Notes under the pieces: generated by a model | The model's input: the letters and a program-made list of their open reading frames with translations, nothing else | Told to the model about the DNA's origin: nothing | The model's database searches: none | Shown: positions 6,345 to 14,759 of the stretch, in pieces | Layout of the letters: every line of letters starts with the position of its first letter | How positions within the stretch are numbered: the stretch's first letter is position 1 | Assembly (NCBI GenBank): GCA_002862585.1 | Contig: PKDP01000003.1 | Span: 1-18,216, forward strand | Direction: 5' to 3' | Length of the DNA: 18,216 nt | From: Flavobacteriales bacterium | GTDB lineage: Bacteria; Bacteroidota; Bacteroidia; Flavobacteriales; UBA7312 | Translations under genes and position numbers: made by a program

Positions 6345-8549
6345 ATGACATTTAAATCTATTTTAAACCTAAGCTTTATAGCTTCGACTTTATGGCTATC
6401 TGCACAACAAACAGATACCCTAATTATTTATCCTGACTTGCAAGAAGTCAACATCAGAGCCTTAAGGGCTTCTGAAAAAACACCCATGTCCTACTCAACT
6501 ATCGACCAACAACAGTTGGAAGAACAAAATTTAGGACAAGATATTCCTTACATGCTGTCATTGACACCATCTGTTGTAACTACTTCAGATGCAGGCGCTG
6601 GCATTGGCTACACTGGCTTCAGGGTCCGTGGTAGTGACCCTACTAGAATTAATGTAACCATTGACGGAATCCCACTAAATGATGCGGAATCCCAAGGGGT
6701 ATGGTGGGTTAATATGCCGGACTTTACTTCCTCCGTTGAGGATATTCAAATCCAAAGAGGTGTTGGAACATCAACTAATGGTGCTGGTGCATTTGGTGCA
6801 ACGGTAAACCTAAGAACTCAAAAGCTTAGACCAACAGCTTATGCCACTACTAATAACAGTATCGGATCCTACAATACTTTAAAAAACAATGTAGAGTTTG
6901 GTACTGGACTTTTAGCAAATAAATTTACCCTTGACGGACGTCTTTCTAGACTATCCTCTGACGGTTATATCAACAGAGCTAGCTCTGATTTGAAATCGCT
7001 TTACCTATCAGGAGCATACTATGGTAGTGATGAAGTGCTAAAGTTCACATTAATTTCAGGAAAGGAAAAAACCTATCAAGCCTGGAATGGCGTACCCCTC
7101 TCCTATATTAATGACGATAGCTTGAGAACCTTCAACAGCTACACCTACGAGAATGAAACCGATAACTACTGGCAAGACCACTACATGATGCATTACAACA
7201 AGCAACTAAGTGCTACTGCTTCATTTAATCTTGGGCTACACTACACACAAGGAAGGGGGTATTATGAGCAATACAAGAAAGGCGAAGACTTTTCAGACTA
7301 TGGATTAAATGACGTTATTGTTGGAAGCGATACAATTACAAGCACAAATCTAATTAGAAGAAAATGGCTTGATAATGACTTTTATGGAACCGTATTTTCA
7401 TACCAAAATAGCATAGACAATTTAGACTATACTATTGGTGGAGGATGGAATACTTACGAAGGCAGACACTATGGTGTTGTACGATGGGCAGAATACGCAA
7501 GTAATGGTGCTATTGACCACATATATTACGATAACGATGCTGTAAAAACTGACTTCAATGTATACGCAAGAGGACTTTATAAATACAGCGAAGAGCTTAC
7601 GCTATTCGGCGATTTACAAAAACGTTACATAGACTATTCTTTCATTGGCAAAGATGATAATGGAGCTTCTTTGGAAGACACCGTAAACTTTGATTTCTTC
7701 AATCCAAAATTTGGTGCTTTTTACCAGTTGGATAACAACAAAAGCGTTTTTGCTTCTTTTGCCGTTGCCAACAGAGAGCCTAATAGAAGTGACTTTGTGG
7801 ACTCCTCGCCTAATTCACGACCAGTACATGAAACATTGTATGATACTGAACTTGGCTACAAAATCTCAAAGAAAAACTTCACTTTTTCAGCTAATGCTTA
7901 TTATATGATTTATGAAAATCAGCTCATTCTAACAGGTAAAATAAACGATGTTGGTGAATATACTAGAGAAAATGTTGATTACTCTGAACGTAAAGGAATA
8001 GAAATAGAAGGTGGCTTTAAGCTAAACAGTAAAATTGACTGGTCAGGAAATGTTTCTTTTAGTGAAAACACTATAGCACATTACTCCGAATATGTTGACA
8101 ATTGGGACACTGGGGGTCAAGAAAAAATTGAATACGAAAACACAAATATTGCTTTTTCTCCGGAACTCATTTGGGCAAGTAAATTTAATTATCAACTCAA
8201 TGATAAAATAGAAATTCAGCTAATCTCTAAGTATGTTGATGAGCAATATATTGACAACACCTCAAGCGACGACCGAAAACTAGATGCTTATTTAGTTCAT
8301 CATGGTCGTTTTATTTGGGACATCAGCAGCACCTTTTTCAAAAAAGCTAGACTAAGTCTTCAAATAAATAATTTACTGGATGAAAATTATGTCAATAATG
8401 CATGGATATACCGATTCAAATCTGATGGCTATGACCCAAGACCAGACGATGCTTTCGTTTCGGCCAATAGCGAAGGTGGCTACGATATGGCAGGTTATTT
8501 CCCGCAAGCAAAACGAAATTTCTTATTGGGACTTACTTTAGGGTTTTAG
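6345..8549 (+). CDS. TonB-dependent outer-membrane receptor under TPP riboswitch control, predicted thiamine importer
   Basis: The protein is 734 residues from ATG 6345: a signal peptide ending LWLSAQ (to about 21), a TonB-box-like DLQEVNI (31-37), a plug domain (about 45-158, with FRVRGSDPTRINVTIDGIPL and the terminal VNLRT) and a 22-strand-type beta barrel to the end. The C-terminus NFLLGLTLGF closes with the phenylalanine typical of outer-membrane proteins. It has no CarboxypepD_reg domain and no adjacent SusD-like partner, as expected for a small-molecule rather than glycan receptor. Thiamine or a relative as substrate is inferred from the riboswitch; this link is established for riboswitch-associated receptors in Bacteroidota. 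An upstream in-frame GTG at 6306 lies inside the leader hairpin and is not a credible start. A strong terminator follows. Confidence 0.93.
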   Translation: MTFKSILNLSFIASTLWLSAQQTDTLIIYPDLQEVNIRALRASEKTPMSYSTIDQQQLEEQNLGQDIPYMLSLTPSVVTTSDAGAGIGYTGFRVRGSDPTRINVTIDGIPLNDAESQGVWWVNMPDFTSSVEDIQIQRGVGTSTNGAGAFGATVNLRTQKLRPTAYATTNNSIGSYNTLKNNVEFGTGLLANKFTLDGRLSRLSSDGYINRASSDLKSLYLSGAYYGSDEVLKFTLISGKEKTYQAWNGVPLSYINDDSLRTFNSYTYENETDNYWQDHYMMHYNKQLSATASFNLGLHYTQGRGYYEQYKKGEDFSDYGLNDVIVGSDTITSTNLIRRKWLDNDFYGTVFSYQNSIDNLDYTIGGGWNTYEGRHYGVVRWAEYASNGAIDHIYYDNDAVKTDFNVYARGLYKYSEELTLFGDLQKRYIDYSFIGKDDNGASLEDTVNFDFFNPKFGAFYQLDNNKSVFASFAVANREPNRSDFVDSSPNSRPVHETLYDTELGYKISKKNFTFSANAYYMIYENQLILTGKINDVGEYTRENVDYSERKGIEIEGGFKLNSKIDWSGNVSFSENTIAHYSEYVDNWDTGGQEKIEYENTNIAFSPELIWASKFNYQLNDKIEIQLISKYVDEQYIDNTSSDDRKLDAYLVHHGRFIWDISSTFFKKARLSLQINNLLDENYVNNAWIYRFKSDGYDPRPDDAFVSANSEGGYDMAGYFPQAKRNFLLGLTLGF

Positions 8550-8566
8550 AAAACACCTAACAATTA

Positions 8567-8601
8567 ATAAAAAAGCCGTCGATTTTCGACGGCTTTTTTA
8601 T
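8567..8601. terminator. Bidirectional intrinsic terminator
   Basis: GCCGTCGA (8575-8582) and TCGACGGC (8586-8593) form a perfect GC-rich stem with a TTT loop, flanked by six A on one side and six T on the other; flanking A-T pairs extend the symmetry to 8567-8601. It serves both the receptor gene (+) and ribF (-), which converge here. Confidence 0.95.
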
Positions 8602-8607
8602 TGCCTT

Positions 8608-9534
8608 TTACTTTAACTCTTGAATGGCGTGCTGCTTGTCAAGAAGCAATTGTTTTTTCAGACTATCAACATCTTCAAAAGTCATTTCTTCTCTTAATCG
8701 CTCAACAAAGTTCACTTTTAGACGTACTCCATACAAGTTACCATCGAAATTGAAAATATGAACTTCCAACGAACGTTCGTTAATTCCCAAAGTAGGATTT
8801 TTACCAATATTCATCATTCCATCAAACTCCTTGCCTTCATAACTTATCTTTACAGCATACACTCCATCTTTGGGAATGAGCTTTGTACTGTCAATACTAC
8901 CCAAGTTAGCTGTAGGAAAATCAATGGTTCTGCCAATTTCCTTGCCTTTAACTACTGTTCCCTCAAGTTGATAATGATAACCCAAATAATTAAATGCTTT
9001 AGAAACATCTCCAGCAAGCAATGCTTTTCTAATTTTAGTTGAGCTAACACTCACTTCATTAAGTAGCTGAGCAGGAATTTCTTCAACCCCAAAACCATAC
9101 AAAGGCGAAAATTCTTTCAAATGCTCAAAAGAACCTTCTCTATTTCTTCCAAAATGGTGATTGTAACCAATAACAAGTTTGTGGGTATTGATTTGATTTA
9201 CAATAATATCCCGAACAAAATTCATAGAACTTGTGCGAGAAAATGCTTTGGTAAAGGGATGAATAATTAAATGGTCTATACCTGATTTTTCAAGAAGGCT
9301 AATCTTTTCATCTAAGGTGTTAATCAATTGCAACTGATGGTCGTCAGGGAAAAGCACCATCCTGGGATGAGGAGAAAAGGTAAGCAAAACGGTTTCACCA
9401 TTTTCTTCATTAGCAATTTCTTTTAGCCTATTAATTATCGTTTTATGACCAAAATGTACGCCATCAAATGTTCCTGTTGTAAGGATGGGGCGAGCCACAT
9501 CTTTAAAGTCAGAAATAGAGTGATAAATTTTCAA
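8608..9534 (-). CDS. ribF: Bifunctional riboflavin kinase / FAD synthetase
   Basis: The enzyme phosphorylates riboflavin to FMN and adenylates FMN to FAD. It is 308 residues, the normal length. The N-terminal FMN adenylyltransferase half shows GTFDGVHFGH (21-30), SPHPRMVLFP (54-63), GYNHHFGRNREG (123-134) and VSSTKIRKAL (163-172). The C-terminal riboflavin kinase half shows GRTIDFPTANL (201-211) and PKDGVYAV (221-228). The start is TTG at 9534-9532: no ATG occurs in frame between the upstream stop and this point, and the first in-frame Met (residue 59) is already past the nucleotide-binding motif. The N-terminus MKIYHSISDF fits the family. The gene is divergent from atpD and shares the downstream terminator with the receptor gene. 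Confidence 0.96.
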   Translation of the reverse strand: MKIYHSISDFKDVARPILTTGTFDGVHFGHKTIINRLKEIANEENGETVLLTFSPHPRMVLFPDDHQLQLINTLDEKISLLEKSGIDHLIIHPFTKAFSRTSSMNFVRDIIVNQINTHKLVIGYNHHFGRNREGSFEHLKEFSPLYGFGVEEIPAQLLNEVSVSSTKIRKALLAGDVSKAFNYLGYHYQLEGTVVKGKEIGRTIDFPTANLGSIDSTKLIPKDGVYAVKISYEGKEFDGMMNIGKNPTLGINERSLEVHIFNFDGNLYGVRLKVNFVERLREEMTFEDVDSLKKQLLLDKQHAIQELK

Positions 9535-9600
9535 ATTACAGCTTTTATAATAAATGTTAAAACCTTGTTCAAAAGTAGCAATTAATTAATTGATTAAATC

Positions 9601-9633
9601 TTTGCGACATACTAAATAATTCGTGTAAATTTG
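9601..9633 (+). promoter_or_regulatory. Promoter of atpD
   Basis: TTTG at 9601-9604 and TAAATTTG at 9626-9633 are separated by 21 nt, both exact matches to the Bacteroidota -33 and -7 boxes. Transcription would start near 9638, giving a leader of about 40 nt before ATG 9679. This is the best promoter match in the window. Confidence 0.7.
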
Positions 9634-9678
9634 CCCAAAATTATTCGGAATAAAAACCTACATTTAAGTATAAAAAAG

Positions 9679-11187
9679 ATGTCACAAAGCAAAGGTAAAA
9701 TTTCTCAAATCATTGGCCCAGTTGTTGATGTTACTTTTGAAAATAACGAAACAGGATTGCCAGATATTTACGATTCTCTAGAAATAACTAAAGAGAATGG
9801 TACTAAATTGGTTTTGGAGTGCCAACAACATATTGGAGAAGACACGGTTCGTACCATCTCAATGGACTCCACAGACGGACTAAAAAGAGGTGTTGAAGTT
9901 GTTGCAACTGGCGCACCAATTAAAATGCCTGCTGGTGAACACATTAAAGGTCGTGTATTCAACGTAATTGGTGACGCCATTGACGGAATGGACGATTTAG
10001 ATAAAGAAAACGGTCTACCTATTCACAGAGAGGCTCCAAAATTTGAAGACCTTTCTACTTCTACAGAAATATTATATACTGGTATTAAAGTAATTGACCT
10101 TATTGAGCCATACGCTAAAGGTGGTAAGATTGGTCTTTTTGGTGGTGCTGGTGTTGGTAAAACAGTACTTATTCAGGAGTTAATTAATAATATTGCAAAA
10201 GGACACGGTGGATTATCCGTATTTGCTGGTGTAGGTGAGAGAACTCGTGAAGGAAACGATTTATTAAGAGAGATGTTAGAATCTGGTATTATCGATTACG
10301 GTGAAGCCTTTTTACACTCTATGGAAGAAGGTGGATGGGACTTATCTAAAGTAGACGCTTCAAAAATGGGCGACTCGAAAGCTTCTTTCGTTTTTGGTCA
10401 GATGAATGAGCCTCCAGGAGCACGTGCTCGTGTTGCACTTTCAGGACTAACCCTAGCAGAATATTTCCGTGATGGTGATGGAAAAGGGAAAGGACGTGAC
10501 GTTTTATTCTTCGTTGATAACATCTTCCGATTTACTCAAGCTGGTTCCGAGGTGTCCGCACTATTAGGTCGTATGCCATCAGCGGTAGGTTACCAACCAA
10601 CCCTAGCAACTGAGATGGGAACTATGCAAGAGCGTATTACATCAACTAAAAATGGCTCTATTACTTCTGTACAGGCTGTATATGTTCCTGCAGATGATTT
10701 AACTGACCCTGCTCCAGCTACAACCTTTGCTCACTTAGATGCAACTACAGTACTTTCTCGTAAAATTGCTGAGCTTGGAATTTACCCAGCGGTTGATCCA
10801 TTAGACTCAACTTCTAGAATTTTATCTCCAGATGTTGTTGGTGACGAACATTACGATTGTGCACAAAAAGTAAAAATGCTACTACAACGCTACAAAGAAT
10901 TACAAGATATTATTGCTATTCTTGGAATGGAAGAATTATCTGATGACGATAAACTAGCTGTTTCTAGAGCTCGTCGTGTTCAGCGTTTCTTATCTCAACC
11001 TTTCCACGTCGCTGAGCAGTTTACCGGCCTTAAAGGTGTGTTAGTTGATATTCAAGACACTATCAAAGGTTTTAACATGATTATGGATGGTGAAATGGAC
11101 CAATATCCTGAAGCTGCCTTTAACCTTGTTGGAACTATTGAAGAAGCTAAAGAAAAGGGAGAGAAAATGTTAGCTGAAGCAAAATAA
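9679..11187 (+). CDS. atpD: F1F0 ATP synthase subunit beta
   Basis: This is the catalytic subunit of the F1 head, which makes ATP from ADP and phosphate using the proton or sodium gradient. The product is 502 residues from ATG 9679. Landmarks are SQIIGPVVDVTFE near the N-terminus, the Walker A GGAGVGKT, GERTREGND, GQMNEPPGARARVALSGLT, the Walker B FFVDNIFRFTQAGSEVSALL, the strongly conserved GSITSVQAVYVPADDLTDP, and RRVQRFLSQPFHVAEQFTG. Compared with the E. coli protein (460 residues) there is an extra segment around HSMEEGGWDLSKVDASKM, which I recall as usual in Bacteroidota. An upstream TTG at 9631 is in frame but lies within the -7 box, so ATG is chosen. atpD and atpC stand alone here, away from the other ATP synthase genes, as is common in this phylum. 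Confidence 0.98.
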   Translation: MSQSKGKISQIIGPVVDVTFENNETGLPDIYDSLEITKENGTKLVLECQQHIGEDTVRTISMDSTDGLKRGVEVVATGAPIKMPAGEHIKGRVFNVIGDAIDGMDDLDKENGLPIHREAPKFEDLSTSTEILYTGIKVIDLIEPYAKGGKIGLFGGAGVGKTVLIQELINNIAKGHGGLSVFAGVGERTREGNDLLREMLESGIIDYGEAFLHSMEEGGWDLSKVDASKMGDSKASFVFGQMNEPPGARARVALSGLTLAEYFRDGDGKGKGRDVLFFVDNIFRFTQAGSEVSALLGRMPSAVGYQPTLATEMGTMQERITSTKNGSITSVQAVYVPADDLTDPAPATTFAHLDATTVLSRKIAELGIYPAVDPLDSTSRILSPDVVGDEHYDCAQKVKMLLQRYKELQDIIAILGMEELSDDDKLAVSRARRVQRFLSQPFHVAEQFTGLKGVLVDIQDTIKGFNMIMDGEMDQYPEAAFNLVGTIEEAKEKGEKMLAEAK

Positions 11188-11196
11188 TTTTTGATT

Positions 11197-11433
11197 ATGA
11201 AATTGGAAATCATCACACCAGAAAAGAAAGTATTTGAAGGCGAGGTTACTTCTGTTCAACTTCCAGGCGTTACTGGTAAGTTTGAAATCTTGAACAATCA
11301 CGCACCAATTATCTCCTCTTTAAAAAAAGGAAAAGTAAGAGTCATTAATTCAAATAATAAAACAGAACATTATAATATTAATGGCGGTGTGATTGAAATG
11401 CAAAATAATATGATTATTATTTTAGCTGAATAA
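11197..11433 (+). CDS. atpC: F1F0 ATP synthase subunit epsilon (short form)
   Basis: The 78-residue product matches only the N-terminal beta-sandwich of the epsilon subunit: MKLEIITPEKKVFEGEV, VQLPGVTGKFEILNNHAPI (about 21-39), GKVRVI, and the closing GGVIEMQNNMIIILAE. The C-terminal helical hairpin that inhibits ATP hydrolysis in E. coli-type epsilon is absent; short epsilons are usual in Bacteroidota. It starts 9 bp after the atpD stop; an in-frame TTG at 11191 is less likely than ATG 11197. It links the rotor stalk to F1 and is surely co-expressed with atpD. Confidence 0.93.
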   Translation: MKLEIITPEKKVFEGEVTSVQLPGVTGKFEILNNHAPIISSLKKGKVRVINSNNKTEHYNINGGVIEMQNNMIIILAE

Positions 11434-11450
11434 TTTCAATAAAACAAATT

Positions 11451-12113
11451 ATGAGAAAATATTTTTTACTGTGTATTTTCTTATACTCTTGTTCATCAGA
11501 ATTTGACTTAAAAAATGGTGATATTTTATTTCAAGATTTAGATAGTTCAGAACTCTGTATTGCTATTGAAGGTGTTTCTGAAGGTTATAATGGTTCTAAC
11601 TTATCACATATTGGAATGATTGTAAAACAAAACAACCAAATTTTAGTGATTGAAGCCTTACCTCCAAAAGTTGTTTTAACACCACTTAAAAATTTCCTAA
11701 ATAGATCAAAAGATATTAATGGTAATCCAAAAGTATTAGTTGGTAGACTTAAGGACAAATTTAAAAATCATATAGATAAAAGTATTAATTATTGTTTAAT
11801 GAAAATTGGTCATGAATATGATGATGAATTTATTTTTGAAAATAACTCATTGTATTGTTCTGAATTAATTTATAATTCATTTAATAATGATACCATCTTC
11901 AACGCTAAACCTATGATATTTGAAAGTCAATTTGATGAAAATATAGTCAAAATATGGATTGATTATTATAATAAATTGGACAGGCCAATTCCACATGATA
12001 AGTTAGGCATTAACCCTGGAATGATGTCAATTTCTGATGCCATTGAAATAGTTTATCTTTTCGGCTTACCTGACGGTTATGAATCCAAAAAATCTGAAAA
12101 TGAAAAATATTAG
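11451..12113 (+). CDS. YiiX/YebB-like (NlpC/P60-superfamily) cysteine hydrolase, putative lipoprotein
   Basis: The product is 220 residues with a lipoprotein-type signal (FLYSC, C14). The body resembles YiiX-like permuted NlpC/P60 papain-fold hydrolases: KNGDILFQDL (21-30), the catalytic-histidine strand LSHIGMIV (51-58, H53), IEALPPKVV (68-76), the catalytic-cysteine segment LYCSELIY (134-141, C136), and the C-terminal NPGMMSISDAI (188-198). In this permuted family the His precedes the Cys, as seen here. The substrate (peptidoglycan peptide, or an amide or lipid) is unknown. It follows atpC by 17 bp and its end overlaps the next gene by 14 bp, so it is probably transcribed with both. Its codon use is strongly AT-biased compared with atpD. 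Confidence 0.78.
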   Translation: MRKYFLLCIFLYSCSSEFDLKNGDILFQDLDSSELCIAIEGVSEGYNGSNLSHIGMIVKQNNQILVIEALPPKVVLTPLKNFLNRSKDINGNPKVLVGRLKDKFKNHIDKSINYCLMKIGHEYDDEFIFENNSLYCSELIYNSFNNDTIFNAKPMIFESQFDENIVKIWIDYYNKLDRPIPHDKLGINPGMMSISDAIEIVYLFGLPDGYESKKSENEKY

Positions 12114-13986
12114 TCTTTGTGTTTTAATTGTATTGTTATTTAATTTTAATGCATTAATAGGACAAAATATATTAGAAAAAAATATCGAGGAAGTAACAGT
12201 AATATCTAATCGATCACAATACAATAAAGAATTTAAAATTGTACACAGGATTGATAGTGAAGAAATTAAAAATTCATCAAATCAGACTATTGCTGACATA
12301 TTAGAATTTGCAATTAATGTAGATAACAGACAAAGAGGAGGTCAAGGAATTCAATCTGACATCAGTATTAGAGGTGGATCTTTCGAGCAAACTTTAGTCT
12401 TATTAAATGGAATTAAATTAAATGATCCTCAAACAGGACATCACAACCTGAACTTACCTATCAGCCCTGAATTGATTGATAGAATTGAAATAACGACTGG
12501 AGGAGCTAGCAGAATTTACGGAAATTATGCATACTGTGGAGTCATAAATATTATCACAAAAGATAAAATTGAAAATTCTGTGATACTTTCAACAGGACAA
12601 AATAATTTTAATCATGCTGAACTCAATTTCAATATTAGCAAGAATAATGTTAATCAAATTTTTCATTTATCAAATAAGAACAGTGACGGATATATATTAG
12701 GAGCTGACTATAAATTATATAATTTTTACTACCAGGCAAAATCTAACATAAATGATGTAAATTCTACATTAAATGTAGGAATCAATAAAAAAGATTTTGG
12801 AGCATATAATTTTTATTCAACTAAATATCCTAATCAATTTGAAAAAACAAAAACTACATTTGCTTCATTAAATTTAAATAAAACTGGTCGGCTTGGTTTC
12901 AATAATAATATTTACTGGAGAATGCATGATGATGAATTTATTCTTTTCAGAGAAAATCCTGAGCTTTATCAAAATTTTCATAAAACCAATGTAATTGGTC
13001 TAGATTTTAACATCATAAAGAAAACAAAGTTAGGCACATCTCTATTTGGTGCTGAAATAATTTCTAATAGTATAATTTCTAATAATTTAGGTAAAGATTT
13101 AGAGACTCCAATATTGATATATAATGATAATTATTTTACTAAAGCTGACAATAGAATTGTAACAAATTTCTTCATTGAAAAAAATTTATCTTTTTCAAGA
13201 TTAAATATTTCGACAGGAGTCATGCTAAATATAAACCCAAATTTTAATAACGAACTATTTCCGGGTTTAGATGTTAGTTACAAAATTAATGATAATATTA
13301 ATTTTTATATATCAATTAATAAATCAATGAGAACACCAAATTTTACAGAATTGTATTATACATCCCCAACAAATGAAGGTAATACAAACTTGATACCTGA
13401 AAAATCACTCAATAAAGAATTTGGTATAAAATTAAAAAAAGACATTCACACGACTACTATATCATTTTTTGAGAGAAATGGTGAGGACTTAATTGATTGG
13501 ACTCTATTAGATGGAGATAGTATTTGGCGAACTCAAAATCTAAATGAAATTAATACTTCGGGTATAGAAGTGAATTCAAGAATAAATCTTAAAAAGATTT
13601 TTAATTCTAAATTAAATCATCTTAAATTAGTATTTGCTTCAAATAAAATCGATACAATATCTAATGGCTTTAGATCTGCATATGTTCTAGATCATTTGAA
13701 AACTAATTTATCTTTTAGTATAAATCATAATTTAACTAAAAAATCAAACCTGGATTGGAAAATTTCATATCAGGAAAGAGTTGGAGATTATTTTGATGCT
13801 GAATTAGAATTAAATAAAACCTATGAGCCATTTTGGTTAACATCATTAAGATTTACTCAAAGTATTAATTCTTATTTTAATGTATTTGTAGATATTAATA
13901 ACCTTTTTGACATTTCTTACTCAGACTTTGGAAATATAGAACAAGCTGGTAGATGGGCAAGGATTGGCTTAAAAGCTAAAATTTAG
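12100..13986 (+). CDS. BtuB-like TonB-dependent outer-membrane receptor, substrate unknown
   Basis: The protein is 628 residues from ATG 12100, with signal peptide MKNISLCVLI...GQ (to about 22), TonB-box-like EEVTVIS (30-36), a plug domain (about 44-155, with ISIRGGSFEQTLVLLNGIKL, DPQTGHHNLNLP and GVINIITK) and a beta barrel ending RWARIGLKAKI. Near the end INNLFDISYSDFG matches the penultimate-strand motif NLFD. The length is close to E. coli BtuB (about 614), and no CarboxypepD_reg domain is present. No cobalamin riboswitch or uptake gene is near, so the ligand stays open. A start at ATG 12079 would add seven codons before the signal peptide and is less likely. The gene overlaps the YiiX-like gene by 14 bp, is very AT-rich, and its stop abuts the converging mazG-like gene. 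Confidence 0.88.
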   Translation: MKNISLCVLIVLLFNFNALIGQNILEKNIEEVTVISNRSQYNKEFKIVHRIDSEEIKNSSNQTIADILEFAINVDNRQRGGQGIQSDISIRGGSFEQTLVLLNGIKLNDPQTGHHNLNLPISPELIDRIEITTGGASRIYGNYAYCGVINIITKDKIENSVILSTGQNNFNHAELNFNISKNNVNQIFHLSNKNSDGYILGADYKLYNFYYQAKSNINDVNSTLNVGINKKDFGAYNFYSTKYPNQFEKTKTTFASLNLNKTGRLGFNNNIYWRMHDDEFILFRENPELYQNFHKTNVIGLDFNIIKKTKLGTSLFGAEIISNSIISNNLGKDLETPILIYNDNYFTKADNRIVTNFFIEKNLSFSRLNISTGVMLNINPNFNNELFPGLDVSYKINDNINFYISINKSMRTPNFTELYYTSPTNEGNTNLIPEKSLNKEFGIKLKKDIHTTTISFFERNGEDLIDWTLLDGDSIWRTQNLNEINTSGIEVNSRINLKKIFNSKLNHLKLVFASNKIDTISNGFRSAYVLDHLKTNLSFSINHNLTKKSNLDWKISYQERVGDYFDAELELNKTYEPFWLTSLRFTQSINSYFNVFVDINNLFDISYSDFGNIEQAGRWARIGLKAKI

Positions 13987-14307
13987 TTAAAGCTTTTTAT
14001 TTTTTTTATGTCTATTGTAATCTCTTTTAGATTTTAAATCAATTTTATTATCAAAAGCATCTTGTAAATTTATATTTGTTTGATTTGCTAGACATAATAC
14101 CACAAAAAGAATATCAGCCAATTCTTCTCCCAAATTGGTATTATCATTTTCTTTAAATGACTGTTCTCCATATTTACGAGAAATAATTCTAGCTACCTCT
14201 CCAACTTCTTCTGCAAGAATAGCCATATTGGTTAACTCGTTGAAATAGCGAACACCGTATTTTTTTATCCATTCATCTACTTGATTTTGTAATTGTTCTA
14301 TTGGCAT
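13987..14307 (-). CDS. MazG-like nucleotide pyrophosphohydrolase
   Basis: The 106-residue single-domain protein hydrolyses (d)NTPs or related nucleotides to monophosphate and pyrophosphate, a house-cleaning role. The metal-binding pattern of all-alpha NTP pyrophosphatases is visible: EEVGE (33-37) on the first helix and EELAD (61-65) on the second. The substrate is not predictable. It is the last gene of the rsgA-dtd-mazG set; its ATG overlaps the dtd stop by 1 bp (TAATG), and its stop directly abuts the stop of the receptor gene on the other strand, with no terminator between. Confidence 0.85.
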   Translation of the reverse strand: MPIEQLQNQVDEWIKKYGVRYFNELTNMAILAEEVGEVARIISRKYGEQSFKENDNTNLGEELADILFVVLCLANQTNINLQDAFDNKIDLKSKRDYNRHKKNKKL

Positions 14308-14759
14308 TATTCTTTGTTTTTTGAATCGATTAATATTGTAACAGGTCCATCATTACACAAGCTGACTTGCATATCTGCCCCAAACTTACCCGTTAGAACT
14401 TTCTGCTGAACATCTAAACTTAGGCATTTTATAAAAGTCTCGTAAATTGGAATAGCAATTTTAGGACGAGCCGCTTCTATAAATGATGGACGATTACCTT
14501 TCTTGGTTTTGGCATGTAAGGTAAATTGACTAACTACTAAAATTTGACCTTTTATATCTAAAACAGACTTATTCATCTGCCCATTTTCATCCGAGAAAAT
14601 TCGAAGATTGGCTATTTTACTGCTAAGCCATTTGACATCTTCCTCTGTATCATTATTCTCAATTCCTATTAGTATAAGTAAGCCTTGTTGTATTTGACTA
14701 TAAATTTGATCCTCAATACTAACAGAAGCTTCTAAAACTCTTTGAACAACTATTCTCAT
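14307..14759 (-). CDS. dtd: D-aminoacyl-tRNA deacylase
   Basis: The enzyme removes D-amino acids (and glycine mischarged on tRNA-Ala) from tRNA, protecting translation. The product is 150 residues, the usual length. The two active-site motifs are present: SQFTLHA (77-83), continuing through KKGNRPSF (86-93), and the cross-subunit cis-proline motif NDGPVTI (136-142; family form NxGPVT). The N-terminus MRIVVQRVLEASVSI is typical. Its ATG overlaps the rsgA stop as ATGA, so the genes are translationally coupled. Confidence 0.97.
   Translation of the reverse strand: MRIVVQRVLEASVSIEDQIYSQIQQGLLILIGIENNDTEEDVKWLSSKIANLRIFSDENGQMNKSVLDIKGQILVVSQFTLHAKTKKGNRPSFIEAARPKIAIPIYETFIKCLSLDVQQKVLTGKFGADMQVSLCNDGPVTILIDSKNKE

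Noticed and set aside
7690..7908. A second-frame open stretch inside the TPP-controlled receptor gene
   Set aside because: It is a shadow of the receptor barrel coding sequence with no independent start signal or family match.
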